NCBI GenBank assembly: GCA_035995165.1
Contig: DASYKU010000044.1
Coordinates: 1-64,000, forward strand
DNA: 64,000 nucleotides
Direction: 5' to 3'
Source of the DNA: Mycobacteriales bacterium
GTDB taxonomy: Bacteria > Actinomycetota > Actinomycetes > Mycobacteriales > CADCTP01
The notes beneath the pieces were generated by a model that made no database searches, had not been told where the DNA came from, and worked only from the letters and a program-made list of their open reading frames with translations. Positions 1 through 8,645 of the stretch are shown piece after piece. The translations under genes and the position numbers were made by a program. Numbering within the stretch: position 1 is the stretch's first letter; every line of letters starts with the position of its first letter.

Positions 1-3000
1 GGACGCTGGGGCGGCGCGAGGGAGCGACGCCGTACATGGTGGTGCTCTCCGCCTTCCAGGTGCTGCTGTCGAAGTACAGCGGGAGCACGGACATCGTCGT
101 CGGGAGCCCCATCGCGGGCCGGACGAGGAAGGAGGTCGAGGAGCTGATCGGCTTCTTTGTCAACACGCTGGTGCTGCGCGCCGACCTCTCGGGAGACCCG
201 AGCTTCCGGGAGGTGCTGGGGCGGGTGCGGGAGGCGACGCTGGGCGCGTACGCGCACCAGGAGCTTCCCTTCGAGAAGCTGGTGGCCGAGCTGCAGCCGG
301 AGCGCAGCTTGAGCCACTCGCCGCTCTTCCAGGTGATGTTCGCGCTGCAGAACGCCGAGGGCGGGGGCGCTCTTCCGGGGCTGGAGGTCAGCGGAGTCGG
401 AGCGGCCATGGAGATCGCCCAGTTCGATCTCTCCCTGACGCTCTGGACGACCCCCAAGGGGCTGCGTGGCGCGCTGAACTACGGCACGGACCTCTTCGAG
501 CGCGGCACGGTCGAACGGATGCTCGGCCACCTGGAGCGGGTGCTGGAGCAGGTCACCGCGGACGCGGACGTGCGGCTTTCGCGGCTGGAGCTGCTCGGCG
601 AGGCGGAGCGCGCGCTGGTGGTGGAGGCGTGGAACCGGACCGAAGCGGAGTATCCGGCGGAGCTGTGCATCCACGTGCTGTTCGAGGAACAGGCGGCGCG
701 CACGCCGGGGGCGGTCGCGGTCGTCTACGAAGGAGAGGCGCTAAGCTACGCGGAGCTGAACGCAAAGGCCAACCGTCTCGCCCACCACCTGCGCGGCCAC
801 GGCGTGGGCCCGGAGGTGCGGGTGGGCGTGCTGATGGAGCGGAGCCTGGAGATGGTGGTCGGCATCCTGGCCATCCTCAAGGCCGGCGGCGCGTACGTGC
901 CGCTGGATCCCGGGTATCCCGCGGAGCGTCTCGCCTTCACCCTGTCCGACGCCGGCGTGCCCATCGTGCTGGCGCAGGAGACGGTGCGCGCGACCCTCGC
1001 GGTGCCGGATGGCGTGGAGCTGATCAGCCTCGACGCCGCGCGTGTGGAGATCGCGGCGGAGCCGGCGGAGAACCCGGCGGGCGGCGCGGGGCCGGATTCG
1101 GTGGCGTACGTCATCTACACCTCCGGCTCCACCGGCCGCCCCAAGGGCGCCATGAACAGCCGCCGGGGGCTGGACAACCGGCTGCGCTGGATGCAGCGCG
1201 CGTACGGGCTGACGGCGGCGGACGCGGTGCTGCAGAAGACCCCGGTCGGCTTCGACGTGTCGGTCTGGGAGTGCTACTGGGGCCTGCTCACCGGCGCCCG
1301 CACGGTGGTCGCCCGGTCCGGCGGGCACCGCGATCCCGCCTATCTGACCGAGCTGATCGAGACCCAGCGGGTCACCGTCGCGCACTTCGTGCCGTCCATG
1401 CTGCGGGTCTTCCTGGACACCGCGGACCTGGGCCGGTGCGGCTCGCTGCGCCAGGTCGTGGTCAGCGGCGAGGAGCTGACGGCCCGGCTGCAAAGGCGGT
1501 TCTTCGACAGCGGCCTGCGCGCCGGCCTCGACAACCTGTACGGGCCGGCCGAGGCGGCCATCGACGTGACCCGCTGGCAGTGCGGGCCGGGGGACGAGCC
1601 GGCGGTGCCGATCGGCCGCCCGGTCGAGCAGACCAGCACGTACGTCCTGGACGCCGCCGGCCGGCCGCTGCCGGCGGGGGCCGAGGGCGAGCTGCACCTC
1701 GGCGGGGTCCAGGTCGGGCGCGGCTACCTGGGGCGGCCGGGGCTGACCGCGGACCGGTTCGTGCCGGACCCGTTCTCGGACACCCCCGGCAGCCGGCTCT
1801 ACCGGACCGGGGACCGGGCCCGGCTGCGCCCGGACGGCGCGCTGGACTACCTGGGCCGGCTGGACGAGCAGATCAAGCTGCACGGCGTACGGATCGAGCT
1901 CGGCGAGGTCGAGGCCGTGCTCGCGGCCCAGCCCGGCGTCCGGGCGGCCGCGGCGGCGGTGCGCGGGACCGCCGACGACGCCGTCCTGGTCGGGTACGTG
2001 GTGGGGGACGCCGAGCCGCGGGCGCTGCGGACCCGGCTGGCCGAGCTGCTGCCCGAGCACACCGTGCCCGGCGTCGTCGTCGGGCTGGACGCGCTGCCGC
2101 TGTCGGCCAACGGCAAGCTCGACCGCCGGGCCCTGCCGGACCCGCCATCCGCCGGGGACGGTCTCGCCGACGGCGCGGGTAGCCCGCTGGAACGGGAGCT
2201 CGCGACCCTGTGGGGCGAGCTGCTCGGCCGCGGGCCGATCGGCCTGGACGACGACTTCACCGAGCTCGGCGGCAACTCGCTGCACGCGGTCCGCTTCCTG
2301 ACCCGGATCCGGAGCCGGTACGAGCAGCCGCTGACCCTGTGGCAGCTGTTCACCGCGCGGACGCCGCGGGAGCTGGCGGCCCTGCTGGAGCAGGACGCCG
2401 AGGGCGACGCCCTGCCGCCCCTGCGGCACCGGGCCGACACGGCGCTGGTGCCCTCGTCGGGCCAGCAGCGGCTCTGGTTCCTGGACCACCTCAGCCCGGC
2501 TGCCGGTGTGGCGTACAACGTGCCGACCGCGTCCCGGTTTCGCGGGCCGCTCGACGTGGCCGCGCTGGAGGCCGCGCTGAGCGACGTCGCCGGCCGGCAC
2601 GAGCAGCTGCGGACGTCCTTCGAGCTGGTCGGGGGGTCGCTCGGCGCGCGGGCGCAGGACCGGCCGCTGCCGCTGCACGTGGTCGACCTGCGCGGGCAGC
2701 CCGACGCCGAGCGGGAGGCGCGCGAGCAGGCCGACCGGGTCGCGGCCGAGCACCTGGACCTGGCCGCCGCGCCGCTGGGCCGGAGCGTGCTGTTCCGGTT
2801 GGGCGACGAGGACCACCTGCTCGTGACCGTCCTGCACCACCTGGTCGCCGACGGGTGGACGATGGACGTCGTCGATCGCGACCTGGCCGACGCGTACGCC
2901 GCGCGGGTCCAGGGCCGGCCGCCCGGGTGGGTTCCGCCCGGCCTGACGTACCGCGACTTCACCGCCTGGCAGCTCACGCTGCCCGATCTGCTCGCGTACT

Positions 3001-6000
3001 GGCGGGATGCGCTCGACGGCGCCCCGGTCGTGCTGGAACTGCCGGCCGACCACCCGCGGCCCGCCACCCGCAGCCACCGCGGCCGGCGGATCGGTCTCCG
3101 CGCGCCGGCCGGCCTGCTGGCGACCGTCCGGGAGCTGGCCGGCCGGACCCGGAGCACGCCGTACGTGGTCTGCCTGGCCGCGTTCGGCCTGCTGCTGCGG
3201 GAGCTCACCGGCCGGACCGACCAGCTCGTCGCCTCGCCCGCGGCGGGCCGGCCCGACCCCGCGCTGGAGGACGTGGCCGGCTTCTTCGCCACCACCGTGC
3301 CCGTCCGCGTACGCCCCGGCGACGGGTCCTTCCGGGCGCTCGTCGGGGCTCTGCACCGCACGGCCCTGGACGCGCTGGACCACCAGTACGTGCCGTTCGA
3401 GAAGCTCGTGGCCGAGCTCGCGCCGGCCGGCGACCTGTCCCGGCCGCCGCTGGCGCAGGTGGCGCTGGCCTATCAGGGGCCGCTGCGGCCGTACGCGCGG
3501 CTCGACGGGCTGGCTGTGGCGCCGGTCCCGGTGGACAACGGGACCGCGAAGTTCGACCTGACCGTCGAGCTGCACGAGGTCGGGGACGAGCTGCACGTGG
3601 TCCTCGAGTACTGCACCGACCTGTTCGAGGCCGAGCGGGCCGAGGCGATGCTCGACCGGTACGTCGACCTGCTGGGCACCGCCGTCGGCGATCCCGACGC
3701 CGCGGTCCCGGCGCTCATCACCCCGCTCGTCGAGCCGGCGCCGCTTGCCGAGCCGGCGCCGCTTGCCGAGGCGGCGCCGTTTGCCGAGGCGGCCTCGCTC
3801 GCTGAGGCGGCGCCGTTTGCCGAGGCGGCGCCGCTCGTCGAGCCGGCGCCGTTTGCCGAGGCGGCCTCGCTCGCTGAGGCGGCGCCGCTTGCCGAGGCGG
3901 CCGCTGCGGATCGGCGTTGTCTGCATGAGATCTTCGCCGACGCCGCCGCGCGCTGGCCGGACCGGATCGCCGTCTCCGATCCCGGCCGCGGGCTCGCGTA
4001 CCGGGACCTGGACCTGGCCGCGAACCGGCTCGCCCACCGGCTGCGCCGGGCCGGCGCCGGTCCCGGGGTACTGGTCGGGCTGTGCGCCGACCGTACGGTC
4101 GACCTCGTCGTCGGCGTGCTGGCCGTGCTCAAGGCCGGGGCCGCGTACCTGCCGCTTGATCCCTCCCATCCGGCCGCCCGGCTGGACCTGGTCCTGGCCG
4201 ACGCCGACTGCCGGATCCTGCTGGCGGACGCGGAGTGGGCGGCCGCGCTGGCCGGATCCGGCCGCGCGGTGGTCGGCCTGGACGAGCCGACGACCGGCGA
4301 GCCCGAGGACCCGCCCCGGACCGGCGTACGGCCCGAGGACGCGGCCTACGTCATCTACACCTCCGGCTCGACCGGCCGGCCCAAGGGCGTCGTCGTCAGC
4401 CATGCGAACGTCACCCGGCTGTTCACCGCGACCGACGCCGACTTCGGCTTCGGACCCGAGGACGTCTGGACGCTGTTCCACTCGATCGCCTTCGACTTCT
4501 CGGTCTGGGAGCTGTGGGGCGCGCTCCGGTACGGCGGCCGCCTCGTCGTGGTCCCGCACCTGACCAGCCGGGAGCCGGCCGCGTTCCTCGACCTGCTCCG
4601 GGTCGAGCGGGTGACCGTGCTCAACCAGACGCCGACGGCGTTCCGGCAGCTGGCGGCCGTCGCCGAGGACGCCGGCTTCCCCGCCCACGACCTGCGCGTG
4701 GTGGTCTTCGGCGGGGAGGCGCTGGACCCGGCGACGCTGCGCGGCTGGGTCGGCGGCTACGGCACCGCCCGGCCGCGGCTGGTCAACATGTACGGGATCA
4801 CCGAGACCACCGTGCACGTGACCGTCCGCCCGATCGCCCTGGCCGACCTCACCGACGCGGGCAGCCCGATCGGCCGGCCGATCGGGGACCTCCGGGTGCA
4901 CGTCCTCGGCCCGGACCTGGCCGAGCTGCCGGCCGGCACCGAGGGCGAGATGTACGTCGGCGGACCGGGCGTGGCCCGTGGCTACCTGGACCGGCCGGCC
5001 CTGACCGCGGACCGGTTCGTGCCGGACCCGTGGGGCACCCCGGGCGACCGGCTGTACCGCACCGGCGACCTCGCCGTACGGCGTCCGGACGGCGAGCTGG
5101 AGTACCGGGGGCGGGCGGACAGCCAGGTGAAGGTCCGGGGGTTCCGGGTCGAGCTCGGCGAGATCGACCGGGCGTTGCTGGACCAGCCCGGTGTCCGGGC
5201 GGCGGCCTGCGTGCTGCGGGCGGACGAGCCGGGCGCGCCCAGGCTGGTCGCCTACCTCGTCCCGGAGCCGGGCCGGGCGGCCCGGCCGGCGGACGTCCGC
5301 GCGGCGCTGCTGGAGCGGCTGCCCGGGCACATGGTGCCGGCCGCCTTCGTCCCGCTCGACGCGCTGCCGCTGTCGCCCAACGGCAAGCTCGACCGGGCCG
5401 GCCTGCCGCGGCCGTCGTCCGACGACCTCGCGCTGTCCGGGCCCGGGGTGCGGCCGCGGACCGAGACCGAGCGCGCGCTGGCGCAGGCGTGGTCGGGGGT
5501 GCTCGGCGTCGACGAGCCCGACGTGCACGACAACTTCTTCGCCGCCGGCGGCGACTCGATCGTCGCCATCCGACTGGGGGTGGCGGCCCGCGCGGCCGGG
5601 CTGCCGGTCACCGTCGAGGCGCTCTTCCTGCATCCGACGATTGCCGAGCTCGCCGCGGAGTGCGACCGGCTCGGGGGCGGCCCGGCCGAGACGTCCGGTC
5701 CGGTGGTGTCGACCGGGCTGGCCGACCTCGACCCGGCGGACCTGCCCGCCGACGTGGTCGACGCCTACCCGACCGCGGCGATGCAGCTCGGGATCCTCTT
5801 CGAGTGCGAGCTGTCCGACGAGTCCGAGCTCTACCACGACCTGATGAGCGTGCAGGTCGCCGCCCGGTTCGACCGGCCGGCGCTGGAACGGGCGCTGGCC
5901 GGCCTCTGCGCCCGGCACGAGATCCTGCGGACCACCTTCGACCTGGGCGGCTTCCGGGAGCCGATGCAGTTCGTGCACCGCAGCGCCGTGGTGCCGGTGA

Positions 6001-7034
6001 CCGTGCAGGACCTCGGGTCCGGCTCGGCCGAGGAGGCGCTGGCGGACTGGTGGCGCCGGGAGCAGGCCGACCCGTTCGACCTGGGCCGGGCGCCGCTGGT
6101 CCGCTGTGCCGTGCTGCGCCGGACGCCCGGGTCGTTCCAGCTTTCGCTGGCCGTCCACCACATCGTGCTCGACGGCTGGAGCCTCGCGCAGCTGATGACC
6201 GAGCTGCTGCTGCGGTACGACGCCGGGCTGCGCGGCCAGGACGCCGAGCTGCCACCCCCGGCCGCGCGCTACCGCGACTTCGTCGCCGCCGAGCAGGCGG
6301 CGGCGGCCGACCCGACCGCTGAGCTCTTCTGGACCGAGCGGCTCGGCCCCGACAGCGCTCCGTCCGCGGCGCCGGACCAGGCGTCGCAGGGGGGCGCCTT
6401 CCGGGAGCTGCTGCCGGACGAGCTGGACGCGGACCTCCGGCGTACTGCGGCGGACCTGGGCCTGCCGGTGAAGAGCCTGTTCTTCGCCGCCCACCTGGCC
6501 GCCCTGGCCGCGCTGACCGAGCGGCCCGGCGTGGTCAGCGGCCTGGTCTCCAGCGGCCGGCCGGAGCAGGAGGACTCCGACCAGGTCCTCGGCCTGCTGC
6601 TGAACATCCTGCCGATCCGGGCGACCGTGTCCGGGTCCTGGGCCGAGCTGGCCCGGGCGGCGTTCGACGCCGAGCGGGAGACCCTGCCGTTCCGGCGCTT
6701 CCCGCTGGCCCGCATCCAGCGGCTGGCCGGACGCGATCGCGCGGTCTTCGAGGTGGCGTTCAACCACACGGACTTCCACGTGCTGGCCGGGCTCGACGCG
6801 CTGCGGGAGGTCCGCGTCCTGGACTGGTGGTTCTCCGACCAGCACAGCTTCCCGCTGATGGTCGAGGTGAACCGGGTGCCCGGCTCGGGACGACGGCTGC
6901 TGGAGGTGACGGCGAGCGCGGACAGCCGGCTCGCGGACTCGGCGACCCGGCTCGGTGCGCTCCTCCGGCAGGCCCTGGAGCGCCTCGCCGCCGACCCGTC
7001 CGCGTCCGCCGAGCACTGGTCGGTGGCCCGGTAG
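1..7034 (+). CDS. Nonribosomal peptide synthetase, 5'-truncated by window edge (C*-A(Ser)-PCP-C-A(Thr)-PCP-C)
   Basis: Cytoplasmic peptide assembly line; 2343 residues are visible and the reading frame is open from base 3, so the true start lies upstream. Order by base: end of a condensation domain (3-640), adenylation 1 (about 690-2130, A3 motif YTSGSTGRPKG near 1110, NGKLDRR), carrier 1 (GGNSL near 2270), condensation 2 (HHLVADG, about 2440-3700), repeat linker (3726-3905), adenylation 2 (about 3920-5400), carrier 2 (GGDSI near 5550), terminal condensation domain (HHIVLDG, 5755-7010). Aligning the A4-A5 segments to GrsA by eye gives pocket codes DVWHVSLID(K), close to the serine code, and DFWNVGMVH(K), close to threonine. 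There is no thioesterase, reductase or epimerase domain, so release or transfer happens elsewhere or through the last C domain. The following ABC genes may export the product (inference). Confidence 0.95.
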   Translation, partial: TLGRREGATPYMVVLSAFQVLLSKYSGSTDIVVGSPIAGRTRKEVEELIGFFVNTLVLRADLSGDPSFREVLGRVREATLGAYAHQELPFEKLVAELQPERSLSHSPLFQVMFALQNAEGGGALPGLEVSGVGAAMEIAQFDLSLTLWTTPKGLRGALNYGTDLFERGTVERMLGHLERVLEQVTADADVRLSRLELLGEAERALVVEAWNRTEAEYPAELCIHVLFEEQAARTPGAVAVVYEGEALSYAELNAKANRLAHHLRGHGVGPEVRVGVLMERSLEMVVGILAILKAGGAYVPLDPGYPAERLAFTLSDAGVPIVLAQETVRATLAVPDGVELISLDAARVEIAAEPAENPAGGAGPDSVAYVIYTSGSTGRPKGAMNSRRGLDNRLRWMQRAYGLTAADAVLQKTPVGFDVSVWECYWGLLTGARTVVARSGGHRDPAYLTELIETQRVTVAHFVPSMLRVFLDTADLGRCGSLRQVVVSGEELTARLQRRFFDSGLRAGLDNLYGPAEAAIDVTRWQCGPGDEPAVPIGRPVEQTSTYVLDAAGRPLPAGAEGELHLGGVQVGRGYLGRPGLTADRFVPDPFSDTPGSRLYRTGDRARLRPDGALDYLGRLDEQIKLHGVRIELGEVEAVLAAQPGVRAAAAAVRGTADDAVLVGYVVGDAEPRALRTRLAELLPEHTVPGVVVGLDALPLSANGKLDRRALPDPPSAGDGLADGAGSPLERELATLWGELLGRGPIGLDDDFTELGGNSLHAVRFLTRIRSRYEQPLTLWQLFTARTPRELAALLEQDAEGDALPPLRHRADTALVPSSGQQRLWFLDHLSPAAGVAYNVPTASRFRGPLDVAALEAALSDVAGRHEQLRTSFELVGGSLGARAQDRPLPLHVVDLRGQPDAEREAREQADRVAAEHLDLAAAPLGRSVLFRLGDEDHLLVTVLHHLVADGWTMDVVDRDLADAYAARVQGRPPGWVPPGLTYRDFTAWQLTLPDLLAYWRDALDGAPVVLELPADHPRPATRSHRGRRIGLRAPAGLLATVRELAGRTRSTPYVVCLAAFGLLLRELTGRTDQLVASPAAGRPDPALEDVAGFFATTVPVRVRPGDGSFRALVGALHRTALDALDHQYVPFEKLVAELAPAGDLSRPPLAQVALAYQGPLRPYARLDGLAVAPVPVDNGTAKFDLTVELHEVGDELHVVLEYCTDLFEAERAEAMLDRYVDLLGTAVGDPDAAVPALITPLVEPAPLAEPAPLAEAAPFAEAASLAEAAPFAEAAPLVEPAPFAEAASLAEAAPLAEAAAADRRCLHEIFADAAARWPDRIAVSDPGRGLAYRDLDLAANRLAHRLRRAGAGPGVLVGLCADRTVDLVVGVLAVLKAGAAYLPLDPSHPAARLDLVLADADCRILLADAEWAAALAGSGRAVVGLDEPTTGEPEDPPRTGVRPEDAAYVIYTSGSTGRPKGVVVSHANVTRLFTATDADFGFGPEDVWTLFHSIAFDFSVWELWGALRYGGRLVVVPHLTSREPAAFLDLLRVERVTVLNQTPTAFRQLAAVAEDAGFPAHDLRVVVFGGEALDPATLRGWVGGYGTARPRLVNMYGITETTVHVTVRPIALADLTDAGSPIGRPIGDLRVHVLGPDLAELPAGTEGEMYVGGPGVARGYLDRPALTADRFVPDPWGTPGDRLYRTGDLAVRRPDGELEYRGRADSQVKVRGFRVELGEIDRALLDQPGVRAAACVLRADEPGAPRLVAYLVPEPGRAARPADVRAALLERLPGHMVPAAFVPLDALPLSPNGKLDRAGLPRPSSDDLALSGPGVRPRTETERALAQAWSGVLGVDEPDVHDNFFAAGGDSIVAIRLGVAARAAGLPVTVEALFLHPTIAELAAECDRLGGGPAETSGPVVSTGLADLDPADLPADVVDAYPTAAMQLGILFECELSDESELYHDLMSVQVAARFDRPALERALAGLCARHEILRTTFDLGGFREPMQFVHRSAVVPVTVQDLGSGSAEEALADWWRREQADPFDLGRAPLVRCAVLRRTPGSFQLSLAVHHIVLDGWSLAQLMTELLLRYDAGLRGQDAELPPPAARYRDFVAAEQAAAADPTAELFWTERLGPDSAPSAAPDQASQGGAFRELLPDELDADLRRTAADLGLPVKSLFFAAHLAALAALTERPGVVSGLVSSGRPEQEDSDQVLGLLLNILPIRATVSGSWAELARAAFDAERETLPFRRFPLARIQRLAGRDRAVFEVAFNHTDFHVLAGLDALREVRVLDWWFSDQHSFPLMVEVNRVPGSGRRLLEVTASADSRLADSATRLGALLRQALERLAADPSASAEHWSVAR
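3726..3905 (+). repeat. 18-bp tandem repeat (10 units) coding a Pro/Ala/Glu linker in the NRPS
   Basis: Ten consecutive 18-bp units encode hexapeptides of the form (L/F)(A/V)E(P/A)A(P/S/A), such as LAEAAP, FAEAAS and LVEPAP. The array joins condensation domain 2 to adenylation domain 2. The units are nearly identical at DNA level, so copy number is probably unstable between strains. A flexible or extended interdomain spacer is the likely role. Confidence 0.9.
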
Positions 7035-7094
7035 CGGGTCCGGATTGCCCAGGATCGGCGGTTATGCTCGGCGCCCCGGTCCGAGGAGAGTGGG

Positions 7095-7949
7095 TTGCCC
7101 GACGACGCGGTGATCGTGTGCGACAACCTCGTGCGGATCTATCAACGGGGATCGATCGAGGTCCAGGCGCTGCAGGGGTTGGATCTGCGGGTCGGGGCCG
7201 GCGAGATGGTCGCGGTGGTGGGCGCGTCGGGGTCCGGGAAGTCGACGCTGCTGTCGCTGCTGGCGGGCACGGACGTGCCGACCGCCGGACGCGCGACGGT
7301 CGACGGCTGGGACCTGCTGAGGATGACCCGGGCCGAGCGGGTGCGGTACCGGCGCCACACGGTCGGGTTCGTCCGGCAGCGGACGACCGCGAACCTCGTC
7401 CCGTACCTGACCGCACGGCAGGTGGTCGAGCTGCCGATGTCGTTCGCGCGGACGACCGGCCGCAAGACCCGGGCGACGGCGCTGCTGGAGACGCTCGGGG
7501 TCGCGCACTGCGCGGACCGGCGCCCGGCCCAGCTGTCCGGCGGCGAGCAGCTGCGGGTCGCGCTGGCCGTCGCACTGGCCAACCGTCCGACGGTCCTGCT
7601 GGCCGACGAACCGACCGGCGAGCTCGACACCGAGACGTCGGTCGAGGTGTTCGGCGCGCTGCGGGCTGCGAACCAGGAGCTGGGCGTGACCATCGTGATC
7701 GTCACGCACGATCCGGCGGTCAGCGGCGAGGTCGAGCGTACGGTCGCCATCCGCGACGGCCGGACCAGCAGCGAGGTGCTGCGCCGGCAGGTCGACGGCG
7801 GTGTCGTCGCGGAGGAGTACGCGGTGATGGACCGCGCCGGACGGGTACAGGTGCCGAAGGACTACCGGGAGGCGCTCGCGCTGACGCGCCGGGTGCGGCT
7901 CGCGCTCGAGTCCGACCACGTCACCGTACGGCCGGACCGCGGGCCGTGA
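7095..7949 (+). CDS. ABC transporter ATP-binding protein (LolD/MacB-type), first of a pair
   Basis: ATPase of 284 residues that would energise the FtsX-like permeases encoded downstream. Walker A GASGSGKST is near residue 40, the signature is LSGGEQLRVA (Leu where Gln or Arg is usual), Walker B is VLLADEP and the switch His is in VTHDP. About 45 residues after the ATPase core (VPKDYREAL and onward) form an extra C-terminal tail. The TTG start at 7095 is chosen because GAGGAGAG lies at 7083-7090 and no better start follows. The gene begins 60 nt after the NRPS stop in the same direction and its stop overlaps the next start (GTGA at 7946-7949), so the two ATPases are translationally coupled. 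Confidence 0.9.
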   Translation: MPDDAVIVCDNLVRIYQRGSIEVQALQGLDLRVGAGEMVAVVGASGSGKSTLLSLLAGTDVPTAGRATVDGWDLLRMTRAERVRYRRHTVGFVRQRTTANLVPYLTARQVVELPMSFARTTGRKTRATALLETLGVAHCADRRPAQLSGGEQLRVALAVALANRPTVLLADEPTGELDTETSVEVFGALRAANQELGVTIVIVTHDPAVSGEVERTVAIRDGRTSSEVLRRQVDGGVVAEEYAVMDRAGRVQVPKDYREALALTRRVRLALESDHVTVRPDRGP

Positions 7950-8614
7950 GCCCGCGGCCGATGCTCGCCGTCCGCGGTGTCACCCGCAGCTTCGGCACCG
8001 TGCACGCGCTGACCGACGTCTCCTTCGACGTCGAGGCCGGGACCCTGGTCGCGCTGGTCGGCCGGTCCGGGTCGGGCAAGACCACGCTGCTCAACGTCGT
8101 CGGCGGGCTGGACCGACCGGACGCCGGCACCGTCACCGTCGACGGCACCGACGTCACCGCGCTGGACGAGGAGGGCTTGAGCCGGCTCCGCCGGGAGACC
8201 GTCGCGTACGTCTTCCAGACCTTCGGGCTCATCCCGGTCCTGTCCGCGGCCGAGAACGTCGGCGTCCCGCTGCGCCTGAGCCGGACGCCGGTGGCCGAGC
8301 GGGAGCGCCGCGTCGCCGTCCTGCTCGACCTCGTCGGGCTGGCCGACCACGCCGAGCAGCACCCGGACGAGCTGTCGGGCGGGCAGCAGCAGCGGGTCGC
8401 GATCGCCCGTGCGCTGGCGGCGTCGCCGCGGCTGCTCGTCGCGGACGAGCCGACCGGGCAGCTCGACGCCGAGACCGGGCTGGCGGTGATGGCGCTGATC
8501 CGCGGCGTGGTCGAGTCCGAGGGCGTGACCGCGCTCGTCTCCACCCACGACCCGGTGATGGTCGCGTTGGCCGACCGGGTCGTCCGAATCGCCGACGGGC
8601 GGGTCAGCGCGTGA
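7946..8614 (+). CDS. ABC transporter ATP-binding protein (LolD/MacB-type), second of a pair
   Basis: ATPase of 222 residues with Walker A GRSGSGKTT, a Q-loop in VFQTFGL, canonical signature LSGGQQQRVA, Walker B LLVADEP and switch His in STHDP. It is a compact LolD-type subunit without the C-terminal tail of its neighbour. GTG at 7946 overlaps the upstream stop; an in-frame ATG at 7961 is the alternative start. Two non-identical ATPases ahead of two large permeases suggest a heterodimeric motor, or one ATPase per permease. Confidence 0.9.
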   Translation: MSPRPMLAVRGVTRSFGTVHALTDVSFDVEAGTLVALVGRSGSGKTTLLNVVGGLDRPDAGTVTVDGTDVTALDEEGLSRLRRETVAYVFQTFGLIPVLSAAENVGVPLRLSRTPVAERERRVAVLLDLVGLADHAEQHPDELSGGQQQRVAIARALAASPRLLVADEPTGQLDAETGLAVMALIRGVVESEGVTALVSTHDPVMVALADRVVRIADGRVSA

Positions 8615-8645
8615 CGGCACCGGGCCGGGCCCGGCGGCCACGTCG

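Noticed and set aside
741-7016. 2091-codon open frame on the minus strand opposite the NRPS
   Set aside because: It is a GC-rich shadow: the plus-strand frame carries all NRPS motifs, while the antisense product is Arg/Gly/Pro/Asp low complexity with no domain.
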